The notes: a model not told the origin generated them from the letters alone. A stretch of 64,000 nt of DNA from Erysipelotrichaceae bacterium (GCA_017539025.1 JAFYHT010000023.1:1-64000); one strand, 5' to 3'. Counted from the stretch's first letter, positions 25,269-34,078 are shown. A program made the numbers and translations.

Positions 25269-25378
25269 TTTATGAAAGCCTGTGATTCTTAAAGAGGATC
25301 AAAAGATGATATCATAGTAGTAATGGTAATCATGATGGGTAGTGTTTATTATGATTGGTTTGGGGATAAGAAATAAAG

Positions 25379-25933
25379 ATGAATAGCGATGATGAACTGT
25401 ATAAGATGTTTTTATCCGGTGATATCGCGTCTTATGATCAGCTGCTTCTCCGTTATGGAGACCACCTGATCTTTTATATCAATGGATATATGCATGACCT
25501 GCAGGATTCGGAGGATCTGATGATCGAGTCTTTTGCCAGGATCATGGTGAAAAAGCCACGGATCGAAGCGGGTTGTTTTAAGGCTTATCTTTATAAGACT
25601 GCCAGGAATCTGGCCAGCCGTTTTCATGAAAAGCAGAAATATATCCAGGTCTTCGGTTTTGAAGATCTTAGCGAGGAGATCGCCGATACTGTACTGACGG
25701 AAGAAGTGCTGGCGGATCAGGAAAGGGAAGAAGTCCTGCACATGTGTCTGGATAAGATCGATCCCAATATGAAAGAAGCTTTGTGGCTTTTCTATTTTGA
25801 GGGATTATCTTATACACAGATCGCAGAAGTAATGGGATTAAGATATAAACAGGTCGATCATCTTCTTTCCAGAGGGAAGCAGCAGATGAAAGCAGAACTG
25901 CTGAAACAGGGAGTGAGCAATGCGTACGAATGA
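25379..25933 (+). CDS. Sigma-70 family (ECF-like) RNA polymerase sigma factor
   Basis: A 184-residue alternative sigma factor with region 2 (DLQDSEDLMIESFARIM, about residues 43-59) and region 4 with its helix-turn-helix (ALWLFYFEGLSYTQIAEVMG and VDHLLSRGKQQMK, about residues 138-178). It lacks regions 1.1 and 3, typical of the extracytoplasmic function group. It overlaps the next gene by 14 bases, and that gene encodes a small two-TM protein in the position usual for an anti-sigma factor. Two PrsW-type proteases lie downstream. Ribosome site is weak (TGGGGAT, distant). The regulon is unknown; no promoter I can identify as its own is visible. Confidence 0.85.
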   Translation: MNSDDELYKMFLSGDIASYDQLLLRYGDHLIFYINGYMHDLQDSEDLMIESFARIMVKKPRIEAGCFKAYLYKTARNLASRFHEKQKYIQVFGFEDLSEEIADTVLTEEVLADQEREEVLHMCLDKIDPNMKEALWLFYFEGLSYTQIAEVMGLRYKQVDHLLSRGKQQMKAELLKQGVSNAYE

Positions 25934-26222
25934 AGAAAGGATTACAGCCTTGCATTCCAGGGTTGTGAAATACAGAAGATACAGAAGGATCAGGAATACA
26001 GGGATCTGTATTTCGTTAATGATGTGCGTTCTGGAAACTCTGTTGATTCCTTGTGTTGATATCGGAGATATTGAAATGGTATCAAATGGGATGGTTGCCA
26101 GTATTTTCAACGATGCGAGTTCACTTTATCTGGTGCTGATCGCTGTTCTTGCGTTTCTTTTAGGTGTGTCAGTCACCATTTTCTGTTTCTATCTGAAAAA
26201 GTGGTACGAAAGAATTGATTGA
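25920..26222 (+). CDS. Small two-TM protein, candidate anti-sigma partner
   Basis: A 100-residue protein with a basic N-terminal cytoplasmic stretch of about 27 residues, a TM segment (about 28-46), an external loop of about 28 residues, and a second TM segment (about 75-92). The ATG lies inside the end of the sigma gene, with GGGAG upstream, so translation is coupled. It begins MRTNEERITALHSR, closely like the start of the protein at 27553 (MRSNEERIILLHAK), and the two share the same topology, so they are paralogues. I do not recognise a named family. An anti-sigma or membrane-tether role is inferred only from position. Confidence 0.7.
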   Translation: MRTNEERITALHSRVVKYRRYRRIRNTGICISLMMCVLETLLIPCVDIGDIEMVSNGMVASIFNDASSLYLVLIAVLAFLLGVSVTIFCFYLKKWYERID

Positions 26223-26224
26223 GT

Positions 26225-26851
26225 ATGGTTCTGATTGAAAAGATCGATAACGGTTTTCAGCTTTTATCATTAGGGATCTGTCTGATCCTGTCTTTGTACA
26301 GGACTTTTTATACACGGAATCAGATCTGGGCTTTATTGGCGATGTTCTATGGAACTCTTGCTTTGGGAAATCTGTACTGGTTCCTTTACATCATGTTCTA
26401 TGATGAAGTTCCTCATTATTCTTTCATTCCGGATTACTGCTGGATCTCTGCTTTTCTCTTTCTTTTCCTTCTTCTGATCAGAGCCAAAAAGTCTGAGTGG
26501 GAATGGAAGAAAGGGCTGATATCCATACTGATCCCTGTATTTACTTTCGGAATGTGTCTGTACTATATGAAGTGGGGCGATCATCTGACCAATATATTCT
26601 ATGCGGTATTCATGACTCTGATCATCAATTATGCATTACAGGGACTTAAAACTGCAGAAAGAAATACGGGGAGATATGCTTTCTATCTCCATGTCCTGAT
26701 CTATTGTGCCACAGAGTACTGCCTGTGGACATCGTCATGTATCTCTTTTGTTCCGGAGATCGCTTATTATCTCTTCGATGTCTTATTGACGATCGTCTAT
26801 CTCTTTTTCTATCCGGTGATAAGGAAGGTGATCACAGATGAACTTCATTGA
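26225..26851 (+). CDS. Multi-pass membrane protein of unknown function
   Basis: A 208-residue hydrophobic protein with about seven predicted membrane segments and short loops. No catalytic motif stands out. It starts right after the small two-TM gene: ATG 26225 lies two bases after that stop, and an in-frame TTG at 26219 overlaps it, so translation is coupled either way. Its 3' end overlaps the PrsW gene by 14 bases. The seven-segment arrangement could be a sensor or a PrsW partner, but nothing in the sequence identifies it. Confidence 0.7.
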   Translation: MVLIEKIDNGFQLLSLGICLILSLYRTFYTRNQIWALLAMFYGTLALGNLYWFLYIMFYDEVPHYSFIPDYCWISAFLFLFLLLIRAKKSEWEWKKGLISILIPVFTFGMCLYYMKWGDHLTNIFYAVFMTLIINYALQGLKTAERNTGRYAFYLHVLIYCATEYCLWTSSCISFVPEIAYYLFDVLLTIVYLFFYPVIRKVITDELH

Positions 26852-27461
26852 GAATATCTACATCTGTCTGGCAGCACCGCTGTTGATCGCAGTCATCTGT
26901 CTCAACCGCTTGGGACGTCCGATGGTGCTCTTCGTATTTGCCGGTATGACTGTCTGCCTTCTGTCATCCTATATCAGTACTTTCCTGGCTGCTGCTTATC
27001 ACATCGATCTGATCACCGCTTCCATCACGATCTCTCCGATCGTAGAAGAGACCATGAAACTGCTTCCTGTCTTATACTATCTCCTGGTTTTTGAACCGGA
27101 TGTCAATAGGATACCGGCTTGCGTCATCCTGATAGCGATGGGTTTTGCGACTTTTGAAAATGTCTGTTACCTGGTCCAGAATGATACGATGCAGTTTACG
27201 AATCTGCTGATCAGAGGCTTCGGGACAGGGGCGATGCATGTGGTGTGCGGTACATTCCTGTTTATCGGCTTTTCACTGTTCTGGGATAAGGTTTGGCTCA
27301 GAGCTGCCGGAACAGTCGGTCTTCTGGCAGTGGCTGTCACATTTCACGGTATCTACAATATGCTGGTATTGCAGGATGGAATAATTGCGACGATCGGCTA
27401 TCTGATCCCTTTGATCAGTGCTATCATCGTCTTCATCATGAACAGCAGATCAAAAATTTAA
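26838..27461 (+). CDS. PrsW-family intramembrane metalloprotease
   Basis: A 207-residue multi-pass protein with the PrsW family motifs: VEETMK (EExxK), GFATFEN (about residues 106-112), the loop RGFGTGAMHVVCG and FHGIYN with the conserved His. In Bacillus subtilis PrsW starts the cleavage of the anti-sigma factor RsiW. Here it lies three genes after a sigma factor and a small membrane protein, which fits the same logic. AAGGAAGG lies upstream of the ATG inside the previous gene. It is followed by a hairpin at 27489-27528. Confidence 0.85.
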   Translation: MNFIENIYICLAAPLLIAVICLNRLGRPMVLFVFAGMTVCLLSSYISTFLAAAYHIDLITASITISPIVEETMKLLPVLYYLLVFEPDVNRIPACVILIAMGFATFENVCYLVQNDTMQFTNLLIRGFGTGAMHVVCGTFLFIGFSLFWDKVWLRAAGTVGLLAVAVTFHGIYNMLVLQDGIIATIGYLIPLISAIIVFIMNSRSKI

Positions 27462-27488
27462 AGAAATTTCATTTTTTATGGGGAATTG

Positions 27489-27528
27489 AAAGCTCTTTAC
27501 GTATCTATATATATAAGAGAGCTTTTTT
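27489..27528 (+). terminator. Hairpin between PrsW gene and the second small TM gene
   Basis: AAGCTCT pairs with AGAGCTT around a long AT-rich loop, followed by TTTTTTG. The loop of more than 20 bases makes it moderate, so partial read-through is likely. Confidence 0.6.
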
Positions 27529-27552
27529 GTTTGAAAGGAGGATATCTTTCAG

Positions 27553-27837
27553 ATGAGGTCAAATGAAGAAAGGATCATTCTACTTCATGCCAAAGCAGAC
27601 AGACTTCAGGATCTGAAGATGATAAGGATCTATGGAACTGTTTCGATGCTGCTGTTAGGCATACTGATGGGCATCATGGCAAGGATCCATGTGCCGTTTG
27701 AAGTGGTCCAAAGCAGTGGATTCACCGGTTCTTCTCTGTTTGGAGATGAGGCTGGTGCATATGTTCTGGTTGCTGTGATATCTTTTGTAGCAGCAGTTGG
27801 AATAACGGTATATTTCATGCGTAAAAATCGCAGTTGA
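27553..27837 (+). CDS. Small two-TM protein, paralogue of 25920
   Basis: A 94-residue protein with the same plan as the one at 25920: basic cytoplasmic N-terminus, TM (about 25-42), short external loop with Gly/Ser, TM (about 70-88). The first residues MRSNEERIILLHAK match the paralogue at most positions, then the sequences diverge. AAAGGAGG lies 10 bases upstream of the ATG. It directly precedes the giant exported protein, as its paralogue follows the sigma factor, suggesting one anti-sigma-like or tether unit per partner. Function unknown. Confidence 0.7.
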   Translation: MRSNEERIILLHAKADRLQDLKMIRIYGTVSMLLLGILMGIMARIHVPFEVVQSSGFTGSSLFGDEAGAYVLVAVISFVAAVGITVYFMRKNRS

Positions 27838-27873
27838 ATAGTATGATTGTTTATAAGATCAAAGGGGAATAAT

Positions 27874-30800
27874 ATGAGTAAACGAAGCGAATTATTGAAG
27901 AAGATCTTGATGATCGCAGTGGCATTCTTCATGGTCGTTGCCTTGTTGCCAAATTCAGCAGGACATACGATTTTTGCGGAAGAAGATGAAGAAGAAAAGA
28001 CTGCAGGAGAAAGAGCTTATGAGGAAGTAGAAGCTCTTGCCAGCAATCCTCCGTCAACATGGGATAATGAATACGATCCATATGGTTATAAGGTCGGTGA
28101 AGATTTCATGCTGATGAGTCAGGACGAACTTTTCGTATTGAAAACAGATGGCGGTAGTGCGTCGAATTATTCTTATGATACTTTGAAGGCACAGAATACG
28201 GGTTATCCATTGAGTGAAACAGGGTCAAAACAAGGGTATTCAATGGCTAGCAAATATACATTGAGTTTTCCTCAGGCGGTAGCTTTTGACCCAACGGGTT
28301 CTAACAGAAAAGATCATATTGCCGTGATTGGAGTATATACTTCTGAAAAAGGAACTGAAAAAAACCCACCTCATGTCTATATGTATGTCATGGATAAGAA
28401 AAATCATTTCAGTGAACGGATCGATCTTGGCAAAGCAACATGGATGTGCAATGACAACACTTTGAATGACGACAATATGTGGGATTTCAACGCCATGAAC
28501 TTTATCGGCATTACCGCGGGTGATTTTAATGGAGATGGGAAGGACAGCCTTGTAGTCTGGTGCTGTGCCAGCGATCCTTTTATCCATCAGGTAGATGTAA
28601 GATCCGATGGTACGAATATCTCTTTAAATGTTTTGGATGGCAACGGATACACGTCTGTGACTCATCCAAGCTATATCGATACCAATGACCGTTATGTCGA
28701 CAATCGTCTTCATGGTGCGATCGAAGCAGGAGATGTAAATGGTGATGGGATCGATGATCTCGTTGTTCTCAGCTATACAGGTCATACTTCATCAAATTAC
28801 AGAAAATGGCAGACAAGAGCATATATGCCTTATCTGACTGTGTGTTACGGAAAAGAAGATATGAACACTTCCATTGTAAAAGGGGAGGGTGGAAAACGAT
28901 CCACTTATGTTCAGAAAAACAATAAAGCAAACGAATCTGAAAGCGAATGGCATAAAGCCCCTATGGCAGCTGGCCTAGCAGTTGGTGATGTCGATGGGAA
29001 TGGTCAGAATGATATCGTCATTGCCGGTTTCTTGCATGAAGTCAAAGGATACATGTATGCAGAGGCTGAGGATGCTTTTTATGATCTGGATAGCAGCAAG
29101 CTTGTCTTAGCAATCTATGATGGAGGTCTTGGAAACAGATTGTTCGATACAGACCAGGAGACAAACGGTTGGACAAGAGGCGGATCATCCGGTGGTTTAT
29201 GGATTAGTACAGAACCGGATCATTCTTTCCAGCAGACCTGTGTCAAGACTGTTGCCCTTGATGGCAAAGGTCACGCAAAGAATATCTTTATCAACGGAGA
29301 TCTGTACAGTTTTAATGGTTCCAAAGCTGCTAAGGTTTATGCACCGACTTTCTTTCAGGAAGCAGATCTTGAAACCGGTGATGCACGTAACGGAGAGACA
29401 TATGTACGCTCTGCAGCTGTAGGCATTTTTGATGGAAATGAAGCGGGCCATGAGCAGATAGTTGTGGTGCTTGGCGCAGGACCTAAGGGTAATCCAGGCA
29501 ATGCACATTATATGATGGCGATGATCGGCGGAAAATACGAAGGCGGGGATGAAACTGCATCGGGATATTACTGTACGGATAAAGACGTCATAACAACTGT
29601 CGCAAATTATTACCCACCAAAGAATGCAAGTGCCGATTGCGAAGTTGATGACTGTTTTACTTTGAATGTCATTGCATGGGATAACGACAGTGATGGTCTT
29701 CATGCAAAATACGTCGGAAAAGAGTTTGTTTATTCTGATCCTGTAGTCATGGCGATCCTGCAGGCTCCTCCATATTATAAAGAACTGGAGAATTATGTAG
29801 ACGGACACGAGACAGATTATTCCATCACCACAAGCTATAATATTGACCGTACAAAATCCGATAGTGTATCTTTCGGTATTGGCGCCGGTCTTGAAGCTGA
29901 AGCGGGAGTCGTAAAGATTGATGTTTCTGCGGGGTATGCTCTGGACTGGTCGAAATCAACGACTAACTCTTATTCTCAAGGCAAAGAATACACTTTTGAA
30001 GCGAAAGGTGATGACCAGGTCGTTATCTACAGAACGCCTGTCACGATTTATAATTACCAGATAGAGAAAGATAATGAATGGAAAGAAAAGAATCAGTTCT
30101 CAGTTTCTTTCCCTGATTTCCCTGCTTATGCGACGATGAGCATTCCAGACTACAACGATTTTGTGGATTACTATAATGCTGAATACAAAAAGCGTGCGCA
30201 GGAAGCGAATGAAATAAGAAAGGATCTGGAGGGGGTAGATCTCATTGATATAGATAATCTTCCGCTGATGAAAAAGATTTCTGACAAATGGCTTGGAAAT
30301 GCAGGAGATCCTTTGTCATACATGAAGAATACCGATTCACAGGTTGGAAAGAAAGTATTACAGACAACGCCGAATACTTTTGGTATCGGATCAAGTGGTA
30401 CTGCTTTTTCATGGAGCGAAGAGCACTCTACTACAGAAGAAGAATCTATGGCACATGGATTTACATTTGACTTCTCTATCCGTTTCGGTGGAGCAGGAGT
30501 CTTTGGAGGTCCTTATGTTTCTCTGCAATATATGACAGAAAACAGTGTTGCAACTACAGAAGGTGAAGGTGTTGGTGCAAGCTGTGATATCAGCAATATC
30601 CTTCCGGAGGCATTGGAAGAAGACGGTATCTCCCGTAAGGTCGCAAGTCAGTATGGATTCCAGTATCAGATGGTAACATGGCCATCTAACCTGACAAGCA
30701 ATGAAAAGAGGATGGATACGTCTGAAGGATGTGTTCCGATCTATGGTTATATGCTTAATTCGCCTAAATCCGCTCCTCCGGTAGTGAAAAATCTTACTGC

Positions 30801-32922
30801 GGAGCCTGAATTGGATGAGAATGATCAGATGGTCATCCGTCTTAATTGGGAAAAACCGGAAGAAAAGAACAATTCCTTTGCATTCTATACCTTGTATCTG
30901 ATACAGGAAGATGGCAGCCGCACAGAGATCGCAACAGTAGATGAATTTACAGATGAATATATTTATACAAACATTGATGGACGTGATTCTTATGAATTTG
31001 TCATCTGTACTAGAAGAAGTGAATATGGTTCTGCGTTAAGTTTGGATTCAAATCCGGCTTATGTCTATATCAACGGCAGTGCAATCTATTCGATCACTTT
31101 ATATTCATCAGACGAGAAATCTGATACTTATCTGGTAAAGCATACAGATGGTTCCGAAACCAAGATCGTCGTTAAACATGGTGTTGGCATCGTAGATATC
31201 AAGAAAAATGATAATCCGGATGGAGGATTGATCGATACTTATACGATCTACTTCTCTGATGGTAGTACTGTAACTTATGAAGTCAGAAATGGTGAGGATG
31301 GCCGTGAGATCGAATTGAGGACTTACGAAACAGAAGATGGAAAGCAGATCATCCAGTGGCGCTATGAAGGCGAAGAAAAATGGAACGATCTTGTTGCAGT
31401 CTCGGATTCTGCATTAATAGAAGGACGTAAAGTGTTGCTGCAGATCAAGGATGGTTATATCCAGTGGCAGCATGAAGGTGACGGCGATGTCTGGACGAAC
31501 CTGATCTCATTAGAAGAATTGAAAGGAGAACAGGGCGAACAAGGCATTCAAGGAGATCCAGGCCGCGAGATCGAATTGAGAGTTGATAAACAGACTGACC
31601 CGGAAACCGGAGAAGAAACCGGTTCAGGCATGATCCAATGGAAATATGTTGATGAGGATGATGATGCCTGGAGAGATCTGATCGCTTCTTCTGATTCTAA
31701 TCTGATCAAAGGAGAACCAGGAAGAGAAGTCGTGATTCAGCTGGATAAAGAGTCGGGAGAGATTCAATGGAAGTATGCCGATGAAGAAGAATGGCGTACT
31801 TTGGTGGAACTCAGCGAACTCAAAGGCGAAGATGGTAAAGACGGAAAGAATATCGAACTGATGTATGACGAAGCATCCAACTCGATCTTGTGGCATTATG
31901 AAGACGAAGATGGCTGGCATGAACTGGTCATGCTTGAAAGTGGTGTCTTGAATGGCGAAGATGGCCGTGAGATCGAATTGAATGTCGATGAAAACCTCGG
32001 TTTCATCCAGTGGAGATACGTGGGAGAGGGAGATTGGACAAATCTGATTTCGATCGATGAACTCAAACCGGCTCCTGCAAAACAGATTGAATTGGATTAT
32101 GATCCTAATACAAGATCTGTCAAGTGGCGCTACGAAGGGGATGAGAAATGGTCTGATCTGTTTGTGATCCCGAATCCTTCTAACGGAAGAGATGGAAGAG
32201 ATGGAAGAGGTATCGTTTCGGTTGAAAGAACAGCCAGAAATGGATATGTCGATACATACACGATCACATATACCGATGGAACGACTTCTTCATTCACAGT
32301 CACCAACGGAACGGATACGAGATCATCAACGATCATATCCGGTCCTGATCAGGAGTCAAAGAATAATTCTTCAAATAATAACAGCACGAATCAGAATTCA
32401 AATTCTACTACGAACAATTATTATTCACAGAATTCTACTGAGTACAACGAAACACTTTCTCATCCTGGAATCTCTGACATCACAGTCAATGACAATGGTG
32501 ATCTGATCATTACATTGACTGATGGATCTAATGTTGTTGTAGGCAACAAGGAAGAAAGCAAGGCTGACAACCAGTCTCTGGGCGATTCCGGTCTGCTTAG
32601 AACATACTTCTTCAATATGCCGATCAACGAATTTGAATCGGTCAGTGTTGATGGAAAGGCTGTAGGAAAAGATCAGTACACTGTAACAAGTCTTGGTGAT
32701 GGTATCCTTCTGACGATCCGCGATGATTCTATTCCGAAGTCTGCTAAGAAGATGGATATCAAGGGCAACTCAAATGTCATATCCACTGCTTTGGCAAGTA
32801 CATCACAGGGCGGTCTGCCTTCATGGTTCCCGATGGCTTTTGGCGCATGGAACACATTGCTGACGATCGGACTTGGAGTCATTGCCAGCCAGTTCCTGAG
32901 ATTGAAAAACAATATTCAGTAG
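27874..32922 (+). CDS. Giant exported repeat protein (FG-GAP, Fn3, collagen-like repeats)
   Basis: A 1682-residue surface protein. A signal peptide (residues 1-34) is followed by an FG-GAP/VCBS-like beta-propeller with calcium-type loops GDFNGDGKD (about 215), GDVNGDGIDD (about 287) and GDVDGNGQND (about 371). A middle region (about 650-780) alternates polar and hydrophobic residues around long Gly/Ser/Thr stretches, as in amphipathic beta-hairpins. A fibronectin type III-like domain covers about 970-1065. Seven copies of a GREIEL...IQWRYEG...W.DL unit, some joined by collagen-like G-x-y turns, cover about 1143-1450. An Asn/Ser-rich linker and a C-terminal TM segment end the protein. There is no LPXTG motif. 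Start ATG 27874 has AAAGGGG upstream. Adhesin, sensor or pore former: undecided. Confidence 0.85.
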   Translation: MSKRSELLKKILMIAVAFFMVVALLPNSAGHTIFAEEDEEEKTAGERAYEEVEALASNPPSTWDNEYDPYGYKVGEDFMLMSQDELFVLKTDGGSASNYSYDTLKAQNTGYPLSETGSKQGYSMASKYTLSFPQAVAFDPTGSNRKDHIAVIGVYTSEKGTEKNPPHVYMYVMDKKNHFSERIDLGKATWMCNDNTLNDDNMWDFNAMNFIGITAGDFNGDGKDSLVVWCCASDPFIHQVDVRSDGTNISLNVLDGNGYTSVTHPSYIDTNDRYVDNRLHGAIEAGDVNGDGIDDLVVLSYTGHTSSNYRKWQTRAYMPYLTVCYGKEDMNTSIVKGEGGKRSTYVQKNNKANESESEWHKAPMAAGLAVGDVDGNGQNDIVIAGFLHEVKGYMYAEAEDAFYDLDSSKLVLAIYDGGLGNRLFDTDQETNGWTRGGSSGGLWISTEPDHSFQQTCVKTVALDGKGHAKNIFINGDLYSFNGSKAAKVYAPTFFQEADLETGDARNGETYVRSAAVGIFDGNEAGHEQIVVVLGAGPKGNPGNAHYMMAMIGGKYEGGDETASGYYCTDKDVITTVANYYPPKNASADCEVDDCFTLNVIAWDNDSDGLHAKYVGKEFVYSDPVVMAILQAPPYYKELENYVDGHETDYSITTSYNIDRTKSDSVSFGIGAGLEAEAGVVKIDVSAGYALDWSKSTTNSYSQGKEYTFEAKGDDQVVIYRTPVTIYNYQIEKDNEWKEKNQFSVSFPDFPAYATMSIPDYNDFVDYYNAEYKKRAQEANEIRKDLEGVDLIDIDNLPLMKKISDKWLGNAGDPLSYMKNTDSQVGKKVLQTTPNTFGIGSSGTAFSWSEEHSTTEEESMAHGFTFDFSIRFGGAGVFGGPYVSLQYMTENSVATTEGEGVGASCDISNILPEALEEDGISRKVASQYGFQYQMVTWPSNLTSNEKRMDTSEGCVPIYGYMLNSPKSAPPVVKNLTAEPELDENDQMVIRLNWEKPEEKNNSFAFYTLYLIQEDGSRTEIATVDEFTDEYIYTNIDGRDSYEFVICTRRSEYGSALSLDSNPAYVYINGSAIYSITLYSSDEKSDTYLVKHTDGSETKIVVKHGVGIVDIKKNDNPDGGLIDTYTIYFSDGSTVTYEVRNGEDGREIELRTYETEDGKQIIQWRYEGEEKWNDLVAVSDSALIEGRKVLLQIKDGYIQWQHEGDGDVWTNLISLEELKGEQGEQGIQGDPGREIELRVDKQTDPETGEETGSGMIQWKYVDEDDDAWRDLIASSDSNLIKGEPGREVVIQLDKESGEIQWKYADEEEWRTLVELSELKGEDGKDGKNIELMYDEASNSILWHYEDEDGWHELVMLESGVLNGEDGREIELNVDENLGFIQWRYVGEGDWTNLISIDELKPAPAKQIELDYDPNTRSVKWRYEGDEKWSDLFVIPNPSNGRDGRDGRGIVSVERTARNGYVDTYTITYTDGTTSSFTVTNGTDTRSSTIISGPDQESKNNSSNNNSTNQNSNSTTNNYYSQNSTEYNETLSHPGISDITVNDNGDLIITLTDGSNVVVGNKEESKADNQSLGDSGLLRTYFFNMPINEFESVSVDGKAVGKDQYTVTSLGDGILLTIRDDSIPKSAKKMDIKGNSNVISTALASTSQGGLPSWFPMAFGAWNTLLTIGLGVIASQFLRLKNNIQ
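31300..32215 (+). repeat. Seven in-gene repeats coding for GREIEL-IQWRYEG units
   Basis: Units of about 35 to 50 codons repeat seven times inside the giant protein. Each has a start like GREIELR or KQIELDY, a core like IQWRYEGE or IQWKYADE and an end like WxDLVxxSD. Short G-x-y linkers (GEQGEQGIQGDPG, GEDGKDGK, GRDGRDGR) occur between some of them. The DNA copies are diverged, so they are not recent duplications. Confidence 0.85.
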
Positions 32923-32945
32923 GAACTGAGAGTATGATTTTCAAT

Positions 32946-32976
32946 AAAAGGTGAAGCTTGATGCTTCACCTTTTAT
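32946..32976. terminator. Strong terminator after the giant gene
   Basis: A perfect 12-bp stem, AAAAGGTGAAGC against GCTTCACCTTTT, with loop TTGAT. It works in both directions. Confidence 0.92.
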
Positions 32977-33009
32977 CATGAAAAGGAACTTTCTGTTCAT
33001 CAAAAGAGA

Positions 33010-33015
33010 TATAAT
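33010..33015 (+). promoter_or_regulatory. -10 box before the second PrsW-like gene
   Basis: A perfect TATAAT following the strong terminator; no convincing -35 box. It would give a leader of about 30 bases with CGGAGG. Confidence 0.5.
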
Positions 33016-33052
33016 GATAAAAACAGCTGATTAACGGAGGCTAAATACGGCA

Positions 33053-33757
33053 GTGATAATAGGTGCTCTGATCGTTTCTTTTATTCCTTCTTTACTGATG
33101 TTCTTTTTTCTGAAAAACAATAGAAAAGAAGATCCCGAATATCGCAAGGATTGTACAAAACTTCTCAGCAAGGGATTTCTGATCGCCTGGCTGGTCTTTC
33201 TTTTTGATCTTGTGGTGAAGATCCTTTGGGGTCTGACGGGCCTCAAGGATAAGTTCTGGATCGATAGGCTATTCAACTGTTTTGTAGTCAATGCAACAGT
33301 TGAAGAATTCAGCAAGTTCCTGGTCGCAAACAAGTTCATCCGCAAGGATATGTCCAAAACATCACGCCTGGATATCATTTCTTTCCTAACGATCGCTGCG
33401 ATCGGTTTTGGTCTGGTGGAAGATCTTGTCTATGCCTTAGGAACTAATATCGGTCAGATCATCGTCAGAGGTCTGCTGATGGGACATGTTCCATATGAAA
33501 TGCTGATGGGAATGCTTTATTCCAAGAGTATCGCTGAAAAGAAACCATCTTTAAAGATCTGGGCTTTTGTGATCCCGATCTTGGTTCATGGTTCCTACAA
33601 CTTCCTTCTGACTGAAAACCTTCCTGACTGGGCTTCTATCGTCGTGGTAAGTGAAGTCATTATAGAAGTGATCTATATGATCTATATGATCTTCTTTATC
33701 AAAAAGAAAAGAAATAATCCGGAATTCACGCGTCCGATATTATCCGAAGAGATCTGA
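33053..33757 (+). CDS. PrsW-family intramembrane metalloprotease (second)
   Basis: A 234-residue multi-pass protein with the PrsW motif set: VEEFSK (EExxK), GFGLVEDLVYALG, the loop RGLLMGHVPYEMLMG and HGSYNF. It is not a close copy of the PrsW at 26838; loops and order of hydrophobic segments differ. The start is GTG 33053, because no other start codon lies in frame downstream of CGGAGG at 33035-33040; the spacing of 12 is long. It has its own promoter and a terminator whose loop contains the stop codon. With the upstream sigma and small TM genes it makes two PrsW-type proteases in 8 kb. Confidence 0.8.
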   Translation: MIIGALIVSFIPSLLMFFFLKNNRKEDPEYRKDCTKLLSKGFLIAWLVFLFDLVVKILWGLTGLKDKFWIDRLFNCFVVNATVEEFSKFLVANKFIRKDMSKTSRLDIISFLTIAAIGFGLVEDLVYALGTNIGQIIVRGLLMGHVPYEMLMGMLYSKSIAEKKPSLKIWAFVIPILVHGSYNFLLTENLPDWASIVVVSEVIIEVIYMIYMIFFIKKKRNNPEFTRPILSEEI

Positions 33758-33771
33758 TTGATCTCTTTTTT
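33748..33771 (+). terminator. Terminator with the stop codon in the loop
   Basis: AGAGATC pairs with GATCTCT; the loop TGATT begins with the TGA stop (33755-33757) of the PrsW-like gene, followed by TTTTTT. Confidence 0.85.
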
Positions 33772-33811
33772 ATATAGAAGAAATTGAATAAAACATATTA
33801 AACTGAGTCTT

Positions 33812-33820
33812 TGTTACAAT
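33812..33820 (+). promoter_or_regulatory. Extended -10 promoter before 33851
   Basis: TGT plus TACAAT (33815-33820). The leader would be about 24 bases and include CGGAGG. Confidence 0.6.
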
Positions 33821-33850
33821 AGAAGGCGTTATTCAGATCGGAGGCTGGGG

Positions 33851-34063
33851 ATGAGTAAGAAAAAGTATAAGTTTAATCCTGACGATTATATTTTAGCGAT
33901 CGTCGGAGCTGTCATCATTGTTTTGGGTGGCTTGCTGCTAACTGATTGGGGCAGGAACGGACCATTGACATTGTTGTTTGAAGGTATCGGAGCAATTGGG
34001 GTGATCTGCGGATTTTTTATTGCGTCCGTTGCCGGAGTGATCGGTGTCATATTTGTTATGTGA
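33851..34063 (+). CDS. Small membrane protein (70 aa), possibly the 5' part of a split gene
   Basis: A 70-residue protein with a charged N-terminus (MSKKKYKFNPDD) and two hydrophobic segments (about 13-32 and 42-68). CGGAGG lies upstream of the ATG, and a good extended -10 is just ahead. It ends at TGA 34061-34063. The reading frame continues after this stop without a shift into the 34079-34549 gene, so one base change would make a single longer protein with three TM segments and a cytoplasmic domain. Whether it is a natural two-gene arrangement or a nonsense-broken gene is open. Confidence 0.55.
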   Translation: MSKKKYKFNPDDYILAIVGAVIIVLGGLLLTDWGRNGPLTLLFEGIGAIGVICGFFIASVAGVIGVIFVM

Positions 34064-34078
34064 ATCGTTCTTAAACTG

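Noticed and set aside
25307..25316. ATGATATCAT palindrome before the sigma factor as its operator
   Set aside because: A 10-base AT-rich palindrome is easily found by chance and no second copy is seen at the other promoters of the locus.
31300..32215. Repeats as a CRISPR array or DNA satellite
   Set aside because: They are in-frame protein repeats with diverged DNA; no constant repeat and spacer structure.
34061..34063. TGA read as selenocysteine in the split membrane gene
   Set aside because: No SECIS-like hairpin is evident after the TGA and the surrounding protein is not a redox family.
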